The translations under genes were made by a program, and so were the position numbers. 64,000 bases of DNA, from the NCBI RefSeq assembly GCF_016862995.1, contig NZ_BOOA01000034.1:1-64000 (forward strand), given 5' to 3'. Origin of the DNA: Acrocarpospora phusangensis. Its GTDB lineage: Bacteria; Actinomycetota; Actinomycetes; Streptosporangiales; Streptosporangiaceae. Positions 55,056-63,146 of this stretch are shown here, one piece after another (position 1 is the stretch's first letter; every line of letters starts with the position of its first letter). The notes under the pieces are model-generated. The model had not been told where the DNA came from. It made no database searches and saw nothing but the letters and a program-made list of their open reading frames with translations.

Positions 55056-55253
55056 ATGACTGGGGGCATGAAACCCTTCTTGATCGGTCTCGGCGCCCTC
55101 CTGGCGCTCACGGGGGCCGTGTGGACCCTGCAGGGCCTCGGTTACATCGGCGGCAGCTTCATGAGCGGCAACACGACATGGGCGATCATCGGGCCGATCG
55201 TGCTCGTCGCCGGGCTCGCGCTGGCGGTGTGGACGCTCCGGCGCCGCTCATAA
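55056..55253 (+). CDS. Small membrane protein, two transmembrane helices
   Basis: 65 residues from the ATG at 55056 (GGAG five bases upstream) or 61 from the ATG at 55068. Two hydrophobic helices (about 6-24 and 42-60) flank a short loop with LQGLGYIGGSFMSGNTTWA, which recurs in small integral membrane proteins of many actinobacteria. Ends RRRS, so the C-terminus is probably cytoplasmic. Function unknown. Confidence 0.8.
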   Translation: MTGGMKPFLIGLGALLALTGAVWTLQGLGYIGGSFMSGNTTWAIIGPIVLVAGLALAVWTLRRRS

Positions 55254-55344
55254 CCGCGGACCAGGCCGCCACATCCGAATTGTCACGTTTGATCCTGAAC
55301 AAGCAGGCTATGACTGGCATATCCCCTCATGAGCGAGGGGACGT

Positions 55345-55902
55345 ATGGAGCGAAAGGGATGGCCGGGCACCCTGGCGGTCGCCGCGCTGCTCATCGGGCT
55401 GAGCGTGGGGCTGCCGGCGGCGGACCGGAGCGTCCCCGCGTTCGACGTGCCGCTGCCGGCCGGGACGCGGGTCCAGGTCGGGCCGGCCGACGGCGCGCGG
55501 CGGCCGGTCTCCGTGCAGGTGCCCGACGGCTGGGCCGTGGACGTCGACGACACCTCGCTGTCGCAGTCGGTGGCCCTCTTCAACGGCTCAACGTCGTTCC
55601 AGCTCAGCGTCATCCTGGCGGAGGGCGCCACGCCCACGCAGCTCTGGCACGGCCTGGGCCGGCTCGAACTGGCCGGGGGCGTCACGGCGCAGCAGGGCCA
55701 GACCGTCCCGATCACGACCGAGCAGGGCGTGCCCGGCCTCGCCGGTCCCGTCACCTTCCCGGACCGTACGGCCACGGTCGCCGTCTTCGCCGCGCCCGCC
55801 CTGGGCGCCGACGTCGTGGTGACGGGCCCGCCGGACGAGGTGACGGGCCCCGAGATCCGGACCATGCTGGTCTCGATCAGGTTCGACGGAGCCGGGCGGT
55901 GA
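55345..55902 (+). CDS. Exported or membrane-anchored protein of unknown function, paired with PrsW
   Basis: 185 residues with GAGGGGA before the ATG. A hydrophobic N-terminus (about 8-26) is a signal peptide or anchor; the rest is beta-rich (VSVQVPDGWAVDVDD, SFQLSVILAEG, ATVAVFAAPALG) and resembles surface lipoprotein-like domains of unknown role. The stop overlaps the PrsW start (GTGA), so both are translated together; it may be a substrate or accessory subunit of the protease, which is inference. Confidence 0.75.
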   Translation: MERKGWPGTLAVAALLIGLSVGLPAADRSVPAFDVPLPAGTRVQVGPADGARRPVSVQVPDGWAVDVDDTSLSQSVALFNGSTSFQLSVILAEGATPTQLWHGLGRLELAGGVTAQQGQTVPITTEQGVPGLAGPVTFPDRTATVAVFAAPALGADVVVTGPPDEVTGPEIRTMLVSIRFDGAGR

Positions 55903-56759
55903 CCGGGCGGCCGGCGTTCTGGCTGTGGGCGGTGGCGTGCGCGCTCGGGGCGTACACGACGGTGGTCACGCTGGCGCCGCAGGCCGGCGTCTTCAGCGTG
56001 GCCGCGGTCCTCGCCATGATCGTGCTCTCCCCGCTGCTGCTGCTCGGCTTCTGGCTGTTCCACCGTGTCCGCCCGGTCCGGGCGAATCCGGTGGGGTACG
56101 CGCTGATGGCCCTGGCCTGGGGCGGCTTCGGCGCCTTCGGCGTGGCATTGGTGGCCAACCCCGCCTTCCTCAGCCTGATCGGCAAGACCATGGGCCTGAC
56201 CTTCGCCGACCGGTGGGGCGACGCCATCGCCGCCCCCGTCAACGAGGAACTGGCCAAGTCGGCCGGGGTGGCCCTGCTCGCCCTGGCGAAACCCCGGCCG
56301 CCCCGGCTGATCACCGGCCCGCTCGCCGGTTTCGGGTACGGCGCCCTGATCGGCCTCGGCTTCCAGATCGTCGAGGACTTCCTGTACGTGTTCAACACGA
56401 TCACCGCGGCGGGCGGCGTGCAGGAGGTCACCGACACGCTGAGCTCGCTGTTCGTCCGGGTCGTGCTGTCGGCCTGGTGGAGCCACTGGGCGATGACGGC
56501 GGTGGCCGGGGCCGGGCTGGGCTACGCGCTCGGCCGTACCGACCTGCGGGCGGGCCGCCGCGCCCTGGTCGGCGCGGCGGGCGTGCTGCTGGCCATGGCC
56601 ATGCACGCCTGGTGGGACTCCCCCGCGCTGCCGGGCGCCTTCCTCACCAAGGGCGTGCCGCTGCTGCTGGTGGCCGCGGCCGTGTACCTGCTGGCCCGCC
56701 ACGACGAGCGCACCCGCCTGCGCGTGCCCGCCGGGGCCGGGATCCGGCAGGCGACCTGA
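55899..56759 (+). CDS. prsW: PrsW-like intramembrane glutamic protease
   Basis: 286 residues from a GTG overlapping the upstream stop. About eight membrane helices. The family motifs are present: EELAK (Glu116, Glu117, Lys120), FQIVEDFLY (Glu159 in the FxxxE position), SHWAMT and HAWWD. PrsW cleaves single-span anti-sigma factors inside the membrane in Bacillus; actinobacterial targets are unknown. Coupled to the exported protein upstream. Confidence 0.88.
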   Translation: MTGRPAFWLWAVACALGAYTTVVTLAPQAGVFSVAAVLAMIVLSPLLLLGFWLFHRVRPVRANPVGYALMALAWGGFGAFGVALVANPAFLSLIGKTMGLTFADRWGDAIAAPVNEELAKSAGVALLALAKPRPPRLITGPLAGFGYGALIGLGFQIVEDFLYVFNTITAAGGVQEVTDTLSSLFVRVVLSAWWSHWAMTAVAGAGLGYALGRTDLRAGRRALVGAAGVLLAMAMHAWWDSPALPGAFLTKGVPLLLVAAAVYLLARHDERTRLRVPAGAGIRQAT

Positions 56760-56763
56760 CCTC

Positions 56764-57657
56764 TCAGAGGGACCTCTGCCAGATGTCGATGGACAGCACC
56801 TGCCGCATGCCGACCGACAGGTACAGGCCCAGCGCCGGCGTGGTGTTGTTGGAGTCCACGTGCAGGATCGTGCCGGTACGGCCGCGCCGCCAGTCGGCCT
56901 CGAAGGCGCGCCGCAGCAGCAGCTTGCCCAGGCCCCTCCCCCGGAAGGCGGGCCGGACGGCGAGCGTCAGCACGTAGCCGCAGTTCTCGTCCGGGACGAA
57001 GTGGTTGGTGCCGACCAGCATCGCCGCCGGGGCGCCGTGCGCCTTCGCGACCAGCACCTGCCCCCAGTCGTGCGCGCTGGACGCCTCCCTGGCGTCGGCC
57101 CACTCCTCGAAGGTCTGCGGGACGTTCCCGAAATGCTCGGTGAACGCCTCCTCCTTGACGGCGTGCGCGGCGCGCAGCAGCTCCTCGTCGTCGCCCGACC
57201 CGGCCGTGACGGTCACGCCCGGCAGGAACGCGGGCGCGGCCATGCCGTCGTGGTCGACGCGCATCCGGTGGAAGCTGGTCGCGGGCGCGAACCCGCGGGC
57301 GCGGGCGGCCTCCCGCTGGGCGGTGTCCCGGGCGTGGATGCCGATGTCCGCGGTCACCCCGGTGAACCGGCCCAGCACCTTCGCCCAGAGGGCCTCCTCG
57401 GCCTCGGCCGTACGGATCCGGACGTCGATGTCCACCCGGTCGCTCCCGCCCTTGCGGCACGCCCACGCCCAGCCGACCAGCCGGTCCCCGTCGAAGGCGA
57501 GCCAGCCGTCGGTGGCCGGGTCGAAGTCGGGTTCGGTGAGCTGGTCACGCACGTCCGCCGGGGTCATGTCCGGCCGCCCGAGCACCCGCGTGTCGAGCTC
57601 GGCCACCAGTTCGTAGATCGCGTCCGCGTCCGCGGGCTTGGGATGCCTGATTTCCAT
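56764..57657 (-). CDS. Tandem GNAT acetyltransferase
   Basis: 297 residues from the ATG at 57657. Two GNAT folds: about 1-135 (degenerate, MEIRHPKPADADAIYELV) and about 150-297 with the acetyl-CoA loop in VRPAFRGRGLGKLLLRRAF and the downstream HVDSNNTTPALGLYLSVGM. The arrangement recalls mycothiol synthase MshD, but the sequence is not close enough to assign that role. Cytoplasmic. Convergent with prsW across 4 bp. Confidence 0.85.
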   Translation of the reverse strand: MEIRHPKPADADAIYELVAELDTRVLGRPDMTPADVRDQLTEPDFDPATDGWLAFDGDRLVGWAWACRKGGSDRVDIDVRIRTAEAEEALWAKVLGRFTGVTADIGIHARDTAQREAARARGFAPATSFHRMRVDHDGMAAPAFLPGVTVTAGSGDDEELLRAAHAVKEEAFTEHFGNVPQTFEEWADAREASSAHDWGQVLVAKAHGAPAAMLVGTNHFVPDENCGYVLTLAVRPAFRGRGLGKLLLRRAFEADWRRGRTGTILHVDSNNTTPALGLYLSVGMRQVLSIDIWQRSL

Positions 57658-57809
57658 GCCTCGTTTGTACGCCCGCCCACTTGGCACCCACTTGCCAGCG
57701 AATTGGGGCGCGCTGCTCCGGTTAACGCCTTGCCCCCGGGGCGTGGCATGCCAACAATTGAGGCGCGGAGGACCGGGGGGCTCGTTCGAATACTTTACTT
57801 GGGGGCGTC

Positions 57810-58772
57810 GTGGTCGCCTGGGTGTCCCAGCCGGTGCCGGGAGCGGTGACGGCGATCGTGCTCATCATCCTGTCGGCGCTGGCCTCGTCCCGGCTGCTGA
57901 AGGTGCTGCTCTTCGGGGCGGCGGTCGGCGTGCTGGTGCTCGTGGCGACGAACCTGCCCGCCGGGGAGACGCCGGGGGCGGGGCTCGTCGACGGGCTGAC
58001 CGCCGACGGGGTGACCGGGTGGCTGCGCGATCCGCTGGTGGCGCTGGTGCTGGCGGTGGTGCTGGCCTTCATCGGCACGCAGTCGGGGTGGCGGCTGGTC
58101 AAGACGGTGATGTTCTGCGCGGCCGTGGCGGCGGTCTGCTGGACGGCGGTCACCTACAGCTCGGGGTTCAGCGCGGTGGCGGGCGCGATCGCCACGATCG
58201 TGGTCTGGCTGATCATCGCGCTCACGGTCATCACGGTGGTGCTCGTGATCGGCGTCCTGGTCCTGGCGGCACGCTCGGACGGGCGGTCCGACCGCGACCT
58301 GGCCACGTTCACCCACCGGGCGGCGGCGCCCATCTTCGCGGACGACCCCGACGACCCGGAGGTCGCCCGCCTGCTCCGCGTCAACGACTGCTTCACGCGC
58401 CTGAGCACCCTGCTGGAGGAGGCCGCCGACTTCGACGACTCCGACCTCTCGATCCGCGAGACGATCGGGGCCGTCACGTCCTTCTACTTCTCGGGCCTGC
58501 GGCCGCTCATGCCCGAGATCAGAACCATCCACAAGGAACTCAACGCCGAGCTCGCCGAACTGGGACCCAGGTACGCGCGCATGTCGCGGGCCCGCTTCTA
58601 CCTGCCCACCCGAGGCGAATGGCGCCAGCTGACCGCCGAGGAGGGGCTGATCTTCCCGTACCCGGTGCTGCGGCTGCTCCTGCTCAACCGCCGCTGGCGC
58701 GAGGTGGCGACCATCACGTACAAGTGGCTCCGCACCCAGCACCTGATCGAGGACCACCTTGACCTCCTCTGA
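57810..58772 (+). CDS. Multi-pass membrane protein with cytoplasmic C-domain, unknown
   Basis: 320 residues from the GTG at 57810. About five hydrophobic helices in the first 152 residues (including VALVLAVVLAFIGTQ and IALTVITVVLVIGVLVLAA), then a soluble domain of about 165 residues with acidic and aromatic blocks (FADDPDDPEVARLLRVND, AVTSFYFSGLRPLMPEI, FYLPTRGEWRQLTAEEG). I do not recognise the family. The 3' end overlaps the following hydrolase start by 14 bp. Confidence 0.75.
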   Translation: MVAWVSQPVPGAVTAIVLIILSALASSRLLKVLLFGAAVGVLVLVATNLPAGETPGAGLVDGLTADGVTGWLRDPLVALVLAVVLAFIGTQSGWRLVKTVMFCAAVAAVCWTAVTYSSGFSAVAGAIATIVVWLIIALTVITVVLVIGVLVLAARSDGRSDRDLATFTHRAAAPIFADDPDDPEVARLLRVNDCFTRLSTLLEEAADFDDSDLSIRETIGAVTSFYFSGLRPLMPEIRTIHKELNAELAELGPRYARMSRARFYLPTRGEWRQLTAEEGLIFPYPVLRLLLLNRRWREVATITYKWLRTQHLIEDHLDLL

Positions 58773-59610
58773 TCCGCTGCCGGTGGAGACCGACGACGGC
58801 GTACGCCTGTGGGCGGCCACGTCCGGCAGCGGGGTTCCCGTGGTGCTCTGCCACGGCGGTCCCGGGCTGTGGGACATGTTCGGCGACCTGGCCGATCTGC
58901 TGGCGGACACGGCGACCCTGTACCGGTGGGACCAGCGGGGATGCGGGCGGTCGGAGCGGCGGGGGCCGTACGCATGGGAGCGGACGCTGGCGGACCTGGA
59001 GGCCGTACGGCGGTGGGCCGGGCTGGAGCGCATGGTGCTGGCCGGGCACTCGTGGGGCGCTCAGCTGGCGCTGCGGTACACGCTGGACCATCCCGGGCGG
59101 GTCGGCGGGCTGGTCTACATCGCGGGGACCGGAATCGATCCGCCGAGGACTTGGCGGGAGGCGTACGAGGAGAATTTCCAGGAGCGAATGGGGGTGCGGC
59201 TGGGCCGGTGGGCGGAATTGAAGGAGCGGGAGCGGTCGGCCGGCGAAGAGCGGGAATTCTGTGTGCTGCGGTGGTCGGCGGATTTCGCGGATGACGGGCT
59301 CGCGCACGCGCGGCGAATGGCCGAACCCTGGTTCGACGTCAATTTCGACTGCAACGCCGCCATCAACGCGGAGGACCGGCTGACCTGGGGAAGCGCGGAA
59401 CTCCGGGAGCGCTGCCGGGCCTGCCCGGTGCCGGTGCTGATCGTGGACGGCGAAAAGGACATCCGCCCGCGCTGGTCGGTGAATTCACTGGCGGAGACGC
59501 TGCCGCGGGTTTCCCGGGTCGTTCTGGAAAACGCGGGACACCTGCCCTGGATGGAGAAACCCGGCGAGTTCCGGCACGCGGTGCGCGATTTCTTGGCGGG
59601 GTGCCGGTGA
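58759..59610 (+). CDS. Alpha/beta hydrolase, proline iminopeptidase-like
   Basis: 283 residues if started at the TTG of 58759, inside the upstream gene; GTG at 58783 is an alternative. Core: LCHGGPGLWD oxyanion loop, WDQRGCGRSERR, nucleophile elbow GHSWGAQ (Ser about 97), Asp in VDGEKD and His in NAGHLPW near the C-terminus. The HGGPG and DQRG motifs are typical of proline iminopeptidases and related hydrolases. Cytoplasmic; substrate unknown. The LacI-type regulator gene follows 13 bp later and may be co-transcribed. Confidence 0.88.
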   Translation: MTSSDPLPVETDDGVRLWAATSGSGVPVVLCHGGPGLWDMFGDLADLLADTATLYRWDQRGCGRSERRGPYAWERTLADLEAVRRWAGLERMVLAGHSWGAQLALRYTLDHPGRVGGLVYIAGTGIDPPRTWREAYEENFQERMGVRLGRWAELKERERSAGEEREFCVLRWSADFADDGLAHARRMAEPWFDVNFDCNAAINAEDRLTWGSAELRERCRACPVPVLIVDGEKDIRPRWSVNSLAETLPRVSRVVLENAGHLPWMEKPGEFRHAVRDFLAGCR

Positions 59611-59623
59611 CTATGCTGGGGCG

Positions 59624-60637
59624 GTGGTCAGACCGGCGGGGAATCGGGCGACGGTCCGGGATGTCGCGGCCGAGACGGGTCTGTCGATCGCGACCGTCTC
59701 GCGGGTGCTCAACGGCCAGGCGAACGTCGCCCCGCACACCCGGGACCTGGTGCTCCGCGCGGTGGGCCGGCTCGGCGACCAGGCGCCCCGGCGGCGCGGC
59801 GCGGCCCAGGGCGGCGTCTACGTGCGCTGCCCCTACCTGCTCACCGACTACTTCGGGCTGATCGTCTCCTCGGTCGCGGAGACCGTGGAACTGCACGGCC
59901 GCCGGCTGATCCTCGGCGCGGGCGAGGCGGCCCAGGACGCCCCGGTGCTGCCGGCGCTCGGCGAGAGTCCGGACATCGCGGGCGCGATCCTGATCCTGCC
60001 GCCGGAGCCCGCGGAGGAGCTCGTCCGGCTCCGGGACCGGCGTTTCCCGTTCGTGGTGATCGACCCGCGTACGCCCCCGCCCAAGGACATCGTGGCCGTC
60101 TCCGCCGCGCACTTCGCGGGGGCACGCAAGCTCATGTCGCACCTGGTGGAGCTCGGCCACCGCCGGATCGGCATCATCGGCGGACCGGAGGACTGGCTGG
60201 CCAGCGACGCCCGCCTGGCCGGCTACACCTCCTCGCTGGCGGACGCGGGCGTGCTCCCGGCGGCCCGGCTGCTCCGCACGGTCGTGGAGCCGAACACCGA
60301 GAACGGCTACCGCGCCGCCTGCGAGCTGCTGGACCTGCCGGAGCGGCCGACGGCACTGGTCGGCTTCAACGACAAGATGGCGGTCGGCGCGCTCTGGGCG
60401 GCGGCCGAGCGCGGCCTCAGCGTGCCCGGCGACCTGTCGGTGGCGGGCTTCGACGACATCGACGTGAGCCGCGCGAGCAGCCCGATGCTCACCACCGTCC
60501 GGCAGCCGCTGCAGGAGATGGGCAGGATGGGCGTCACGCTGCTGATGCGCCTGCTGGACCGCCACACCCTGGAGGCGCTGCACGTCTCCCTGGGCACCGA
60601 ACTGATCATCAGAGGGTCCACCGGCCGCGCACCCTAG
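59624..60637 (+). CDS. LacI-family transcriptional regulator
   Basis: 337 residues from GTG. N-terminal LacI helix-turn-helix with hinge (VRDVAAETGLSIATVSRVLNG, about 10-30) and a periplasmic-binding-protein-like effector domain (about 65-335: GIIGGPEDWLASDAR, ALVGFNDKMAVGALWAA, VAGFDDIDVSRASSPMLTT). Effector is probably a sugar. No sugar transporter or catabolic operon is adjacent. It is not next to the CebR-type boxes and lacks evidence of being CebR. Confidence 0.92.
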   Translation: MVRPAGNRATVRDVAAETGLSIATVSRVLNGQANVAPHTRDLVLRAVGRLGDQAPRRRGAAQGGVYVRCPYLLTDYFGLIVSSVAETVELHGRRLILGAGEAAQDAPVLPALGESPDIAGAILILPPEPAEELVRLRDRRFPFVVIDPRTPPPKDIVAVSAAHFAGARKLMSHLVELGHRRIGIIGGPEDWLASDARLAGYTSSLADAGVLPAARLLRTVVEPNTENGYRAACELLDLPERPTALVGFNDKMAVGALWAAAERGLSVPGDLSVAGFDDIDVSRASSPMLTTVRQPLQEMGRMGVTLLMRLLDRHTLEALHVSLGTELIIRGSTGRAP

Positions 60638-60736
60638 CCATGCCCGGCACCCACCAGGCCCGCGCGTTGACGAAGCAACAGACCTTTCCCGCCCCGATCG
60701 GGCGACGGTCTTGGGGTAGCGCCCGGTGCAGCTGAT

Positions 60737-60761
60737 GGGTGGCGAGGCCGGCTCACCACCC
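60737..60761. terminator. Hairpin between LacI gene and ABC operon
   Basis: GGGTGG-C-GAG pairs with CTC-A-CCACCC with one mismatch and a five-base loop, in the gap between the convergent units. Confidence 0.6.
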
Positions 60762-60768
60762 GGGCGCG

Positions 60769-60882
60769 TCAGGTCAGCAGTGTGATCACGCCGGCCAGGA
60801 GTATCGCGGCGATGATCACAATTACCACGACCAGGGCTGTCGTGCCGAACCGGCGGCGGATGAATTTCGGGTTGTGGGCCAT
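60769..60882 (-). CDS. 37-residue single-span membrane peptide
   Basis: Very small gene: ATG at 60882 with GAGAGGA six bases upstream, TGA at 60769. The peptide has a polar, basic N-terminus (MAHNPKFIRRRFG) and a single hydrophobic helix (about 15-37, LVVVIVIIAAILLAGVITLL). It is the last gene of the ABC transporter operon, 19 bp after the permease stop. It may be a transporter accessory subunit. Support is the ribosome-binding site, the clean helix and the operon position. Confidence 0.6.
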   Translation of the reverse strand: MAHNPKFIRRRFGTTALVVVIVIIAAILLAGVITLLT

Positions 60883-60901
60883 GATGATCCTCTCTCTGTG
60901 G

Positions 60902-61540
60902 TCAGGCTCGGTGTCGTATCCCCAGATAGGCGATCCCGGTCAGAACGAGGGCGAGCAGCAGGTAGATGGCTGATTCGGTCCATTGCAGGGGCCAGAAGGG
61001 CAGGTCGGATCGCCCGCGCAGGGCCCGGCCGACGAGCTGGCCGACACCGAGCAGGAGCAGCGACAGCGGCATGGCGATGCGGGTGTGCCGGGTGACCGCG
61101 CCGAGTGCGACGCCGAGGGCCAGCGCCAGCAGCGCCCTGGCGTACGGAACCAGGCCATGGCTTTCGTAGTACGGCCAGTACGTGGGATCCCCACCGGCAT
61201 CCGGCAGCACCCAGGTCAGCACCGCGGCGAGGACGGCGGTCGCGGTCAGGGCGCCGGCGGCCGCGACGGCGAGGACGGCGGCCAGCCAGCGGCCCCGCGA
61301 CAGGCTCTGGGTCCAGGCGAGCTTGTGGGTGCCGGCCTCGAACTCCCGGGCGATCAGCGGAGCGCCCCAGATCAGGCAGATCGCGCCGGCCTGCAATCCC
61401 GCCAGCTGGAAGGTGAGCCCGCCCAGGTCCGGCTCCAGCCGCTCGACCGCGGCGGCGGCGCCGTACAACAGGAGCAGCGCGGCGAGGGCGGCGGCCTGGG
61501 CACGCTGTCCGCGCCAGGCCACCCAGAGCAGGTCGCTCAT
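60902..61540 (-). CDS. ABC transporter permease
   Basis: 212 residues from the ATG at 61540, overlapping the ATPase stop (ATGA). Six or so hydrophobic helices (LAALLLLYGAAAA, AVLAVAAAGALTATAVLAAVL, ALLALALGVALGAV and others) and the loop IAREFEAGTHKLAWTQSLSR, seen in small ABC-2-like permeases of GntR-linked (YtrBC-like) exporters. Partner of the ATPase encoded just upstream. Substrate unknown; antibiotic or lipid export is typical for the group. Confidence 0.85.
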   Translation of the reverse strand: MSDLLWVAWRGQRAQAAALAALLLLYGAAAAVERLEPDLGGLTFQLAGLQAGAICLIWGAPLIAREFEAGTHKLAWTQSLSRGRWLAAVLAVAAAGALTATAVLAAVLTWVLPDAGGDPTYWPYYESHGLVPYARALLALALGVALGAVTRHTRIAMPLSLLLLGVGQLVGRALRGRSDLPFWPLQWTESAIYLLLALVLTGIAYLGIRHRA

Positions 61541-62232
61541 CGAACCGCCTCGGGGTTGCGCAGGTAGTGCAGCACGAGGTCCTCCAGGTCGGCGGCGGGG
61601 TGGCCGCTCAGCAGGTCGGCGAAGCTGCCGCACAGCCGGACCCGGCCGGCGCCGAGCAGGATCAGGTGATCGCACACATCGGCCAGGTCGGCCAGGATGT
61701 GGGAGGACAGCAGCACGGTGGCCTCCAGTTCGCGCACCACGGTCATCACCTCGGTGCGGGCCAGCGGATCGAGTTCGGCCAGGGGCTCGTCCAGCACCAC
61801 CAGATCAGCGCGCTTGCCGACGGCGAGCGCGAGCGCGACCAGCGTGCGCTGGCCGCCGGACAACCGGTCCACCCGCTCGCGCGGGCCGATGTCGTGCCCG
61901 GACAGCAGGGACTCCGCGGCCGCGCGATCCCATCCGGGGTTGGTGGCGGCGCCGAAGCGCAGCAGGTCGGCGACGCTCCACCGGCGATAGAGCGGCTTGT
62001 CCTGGGCGACGAACGCGACCGCGGCCATCTCCAGCGGCCGGCCGAAAATCTCCACCCGGCCGGTGGTGGGCGTCAGCAGGCCCGACACCAGGTTCAGCAA
62101 CGTGGATTTGCCGGACCCGTTCGGCCCGACCAGCGCGGCCTTGGCCCCGGCGGGCACCACGATGCCGGCCTCACTCAGCGCCCACCGCTGCCGGTATCGC
62201 TTACCCAGCTCCCTGGTCTCCAGCGCGTTCAC
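61537..62232 (-). CDS. ABC transporter ATP-binding protein
   Basis: 231 residues from the GTG at 62232, overlapping the upstream stop (GTGA). Walker A GPNGSGKST, Q-loop FVAQDKP, signature LSGGQ, Walker B LVVLDEPLAELD, and switch histidine in LLSSHIL. Short form without extra domains. Energises the permease at 60902-61540. Confidence 0.93.
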   Translation of the reverse strand: MNALETRELGKRYRQRWALSEAGIVVPAGAKAALVGPNGSGKSTLLNLVSGLLTPTTGRVEIFGRPLEMAAVAFVAQDKPLYRRWSVADLLRFGAATNPGWDRAAAESLLSGHDIGPRERVDRLSGGQRTLVALALAVGKRADLVVLDEPLAELDPLARTEVMTVVRELEATVLLSSHILADLADVCDHLILLGAGRVRLCGSFADLLSGHPAADLEDLVLHYLRNPEAVR

Positions 62233-62711
62233 CGCTCCTCCCGGCCGGTCAGCTCGTCCATGCGCCGCAGCAGCGCCGCGCGCCTGGCGCTGGCGCGCAC
62301 CGCGAGCGCGAGGACCACCGCCACGAACAGGCCGCCGACCGCCAGGGCAGGCCCCACGCCGGTACCCCGGCGCACGGTCACGATCGTCACGACCGCGGTG
62401 GTGGCCACCGAGGCGACCACGCCGATCCCGGCGGCGATCATCCTGCCGGTGGCGAACAGGGGAACCCGGCGCGTCAGCAGCCAGCCGCCGTATCCGGTCC
62501 AGGCCAGGCAGAACAGGGTGAACAACGCGAACGCCAGGTGCGTGCGACCGGGCAGCGGGCCGGGCTCCGACCACCACAGCGTGCCCACGAACACCGTCCC
62601 GGCGACGCCCGCCAGCAGTGCCGCCACCGCCCGGATCCGGGTTCTCGGCGACAGCGCCGGCGCCAGCCCTTCGATCATGTCCTGCGCCGACAGGCGCGGC
62701 TCTTCGGTCAT
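62229..62711 (-). CDS. Membrane protein of the ABC operon, unknown
   Basis: 160 residues from the ATG at 62711, which has GGAGGAGGG at good spacing; the ATG at 62720 abuts that site and is less likely. Four hydrophobic helices (AVAALLAGVAGTVFVG, LAFALFTLFCLAWTGYG, MIAAGIGVVASVATTAVVTI, ALAVGGLFVAVVLALAV) and a basic Arg-rich C-terminus. First gene of the leftward ABC operon. A GntR regulator, usual in such operons, is missing. Confidence 0.78.
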   Translation of the reverse strand: MTEEPRLSAQDMIEGLAPALSPRTRIRAVAALLAGVAGTVFVGTLWWSEPGPLPGRTHLAFALFTLFCLAWTGYGGWLLTRRVPLFATGRMIAAGIGVVASVATTAVVTIVTVRRGTGVGPALAVGGLFVAVVLALAVRASARRAALLRRMDELTGREER

Positions 62712-62720
62712 GTCCTGCAT

Positions 62721-63146
62721 CCCTCCTCCAGGTGCTCACGCAGCCGACGACGGGTGCCGCGGAACCGCATGCGCGCTCCGCCAGCGGCTCATGAGTCATC
62801 TCGTGCGCTCGTCATCTGGCACAGTCGGGCGAGGGACCGAGAAGGTTCGCGATTCCCGGATCGACCTCGGGAGACCGGTTCCCGGATGGCCGCGGCTTCG
62901 TCGCGCCGCTCAAGCCCGCGCTGACTTCACGTCGCCGTCGGCATTCCGGTGCCGCACGGCATCCGCCGCGTTGTTTCATCATGTTTCATGAGGTTCTTCG
63001 CGTGCCGAATGCGACATAGGCGGGCCTTGACACCACGTTCCACACGTGTTGTTGTTCTCCAACAAGACATGTTTCAAGCCTTGTTTCATTTGTTACGCCG
63101 ACGGTTCCCGGCCCGTCGGACGCCTGTCGCGAAAGGTGGAATCCCC
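62721..63146. other. Region between ABC operon and GH30 gene
   Basis: About 425 bp with divergent promoters. Right half is AT-richer and holds four TGTTTCA repeats, a TTGACA (63027-63032), ACACGTGT, and the hairpin TTGTTGTTCTCCAACAA (63049-63065). The left half has a short minus-strand frame ending RRRLREHLEEGCRT that vaguely recalls a sigma-factor end; too little to call. Confidence 0.5.
62972..63088 (+). promoter_or_regulatory. Four TGTTTCA direct repeats upstream of GH30
   Basis: TGTTTCA at 62972, 62982, 63070 and 63082: two pairs with centres 10 and 12 bp apart, about one helical turn, flanking the putative -35 at 63027. Paired spacing suggests cooperative binding of a regulator of the GH30 gene. 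Confidence 0.45.

Noticed and set aside
59624-60637. Calling this LacI-type protein CebR
   Set aside because: It is not near cellobiose transport or beta-glucosidase genes, and its identity with CebR cannot be judged without alignment.
62721-62800. Possible sigma-factor remnant (frame ending RRRLREHLEEGCRT)
   Set aside because: About 20 residues are too few and no upstream sigma domains are found on the same strand.
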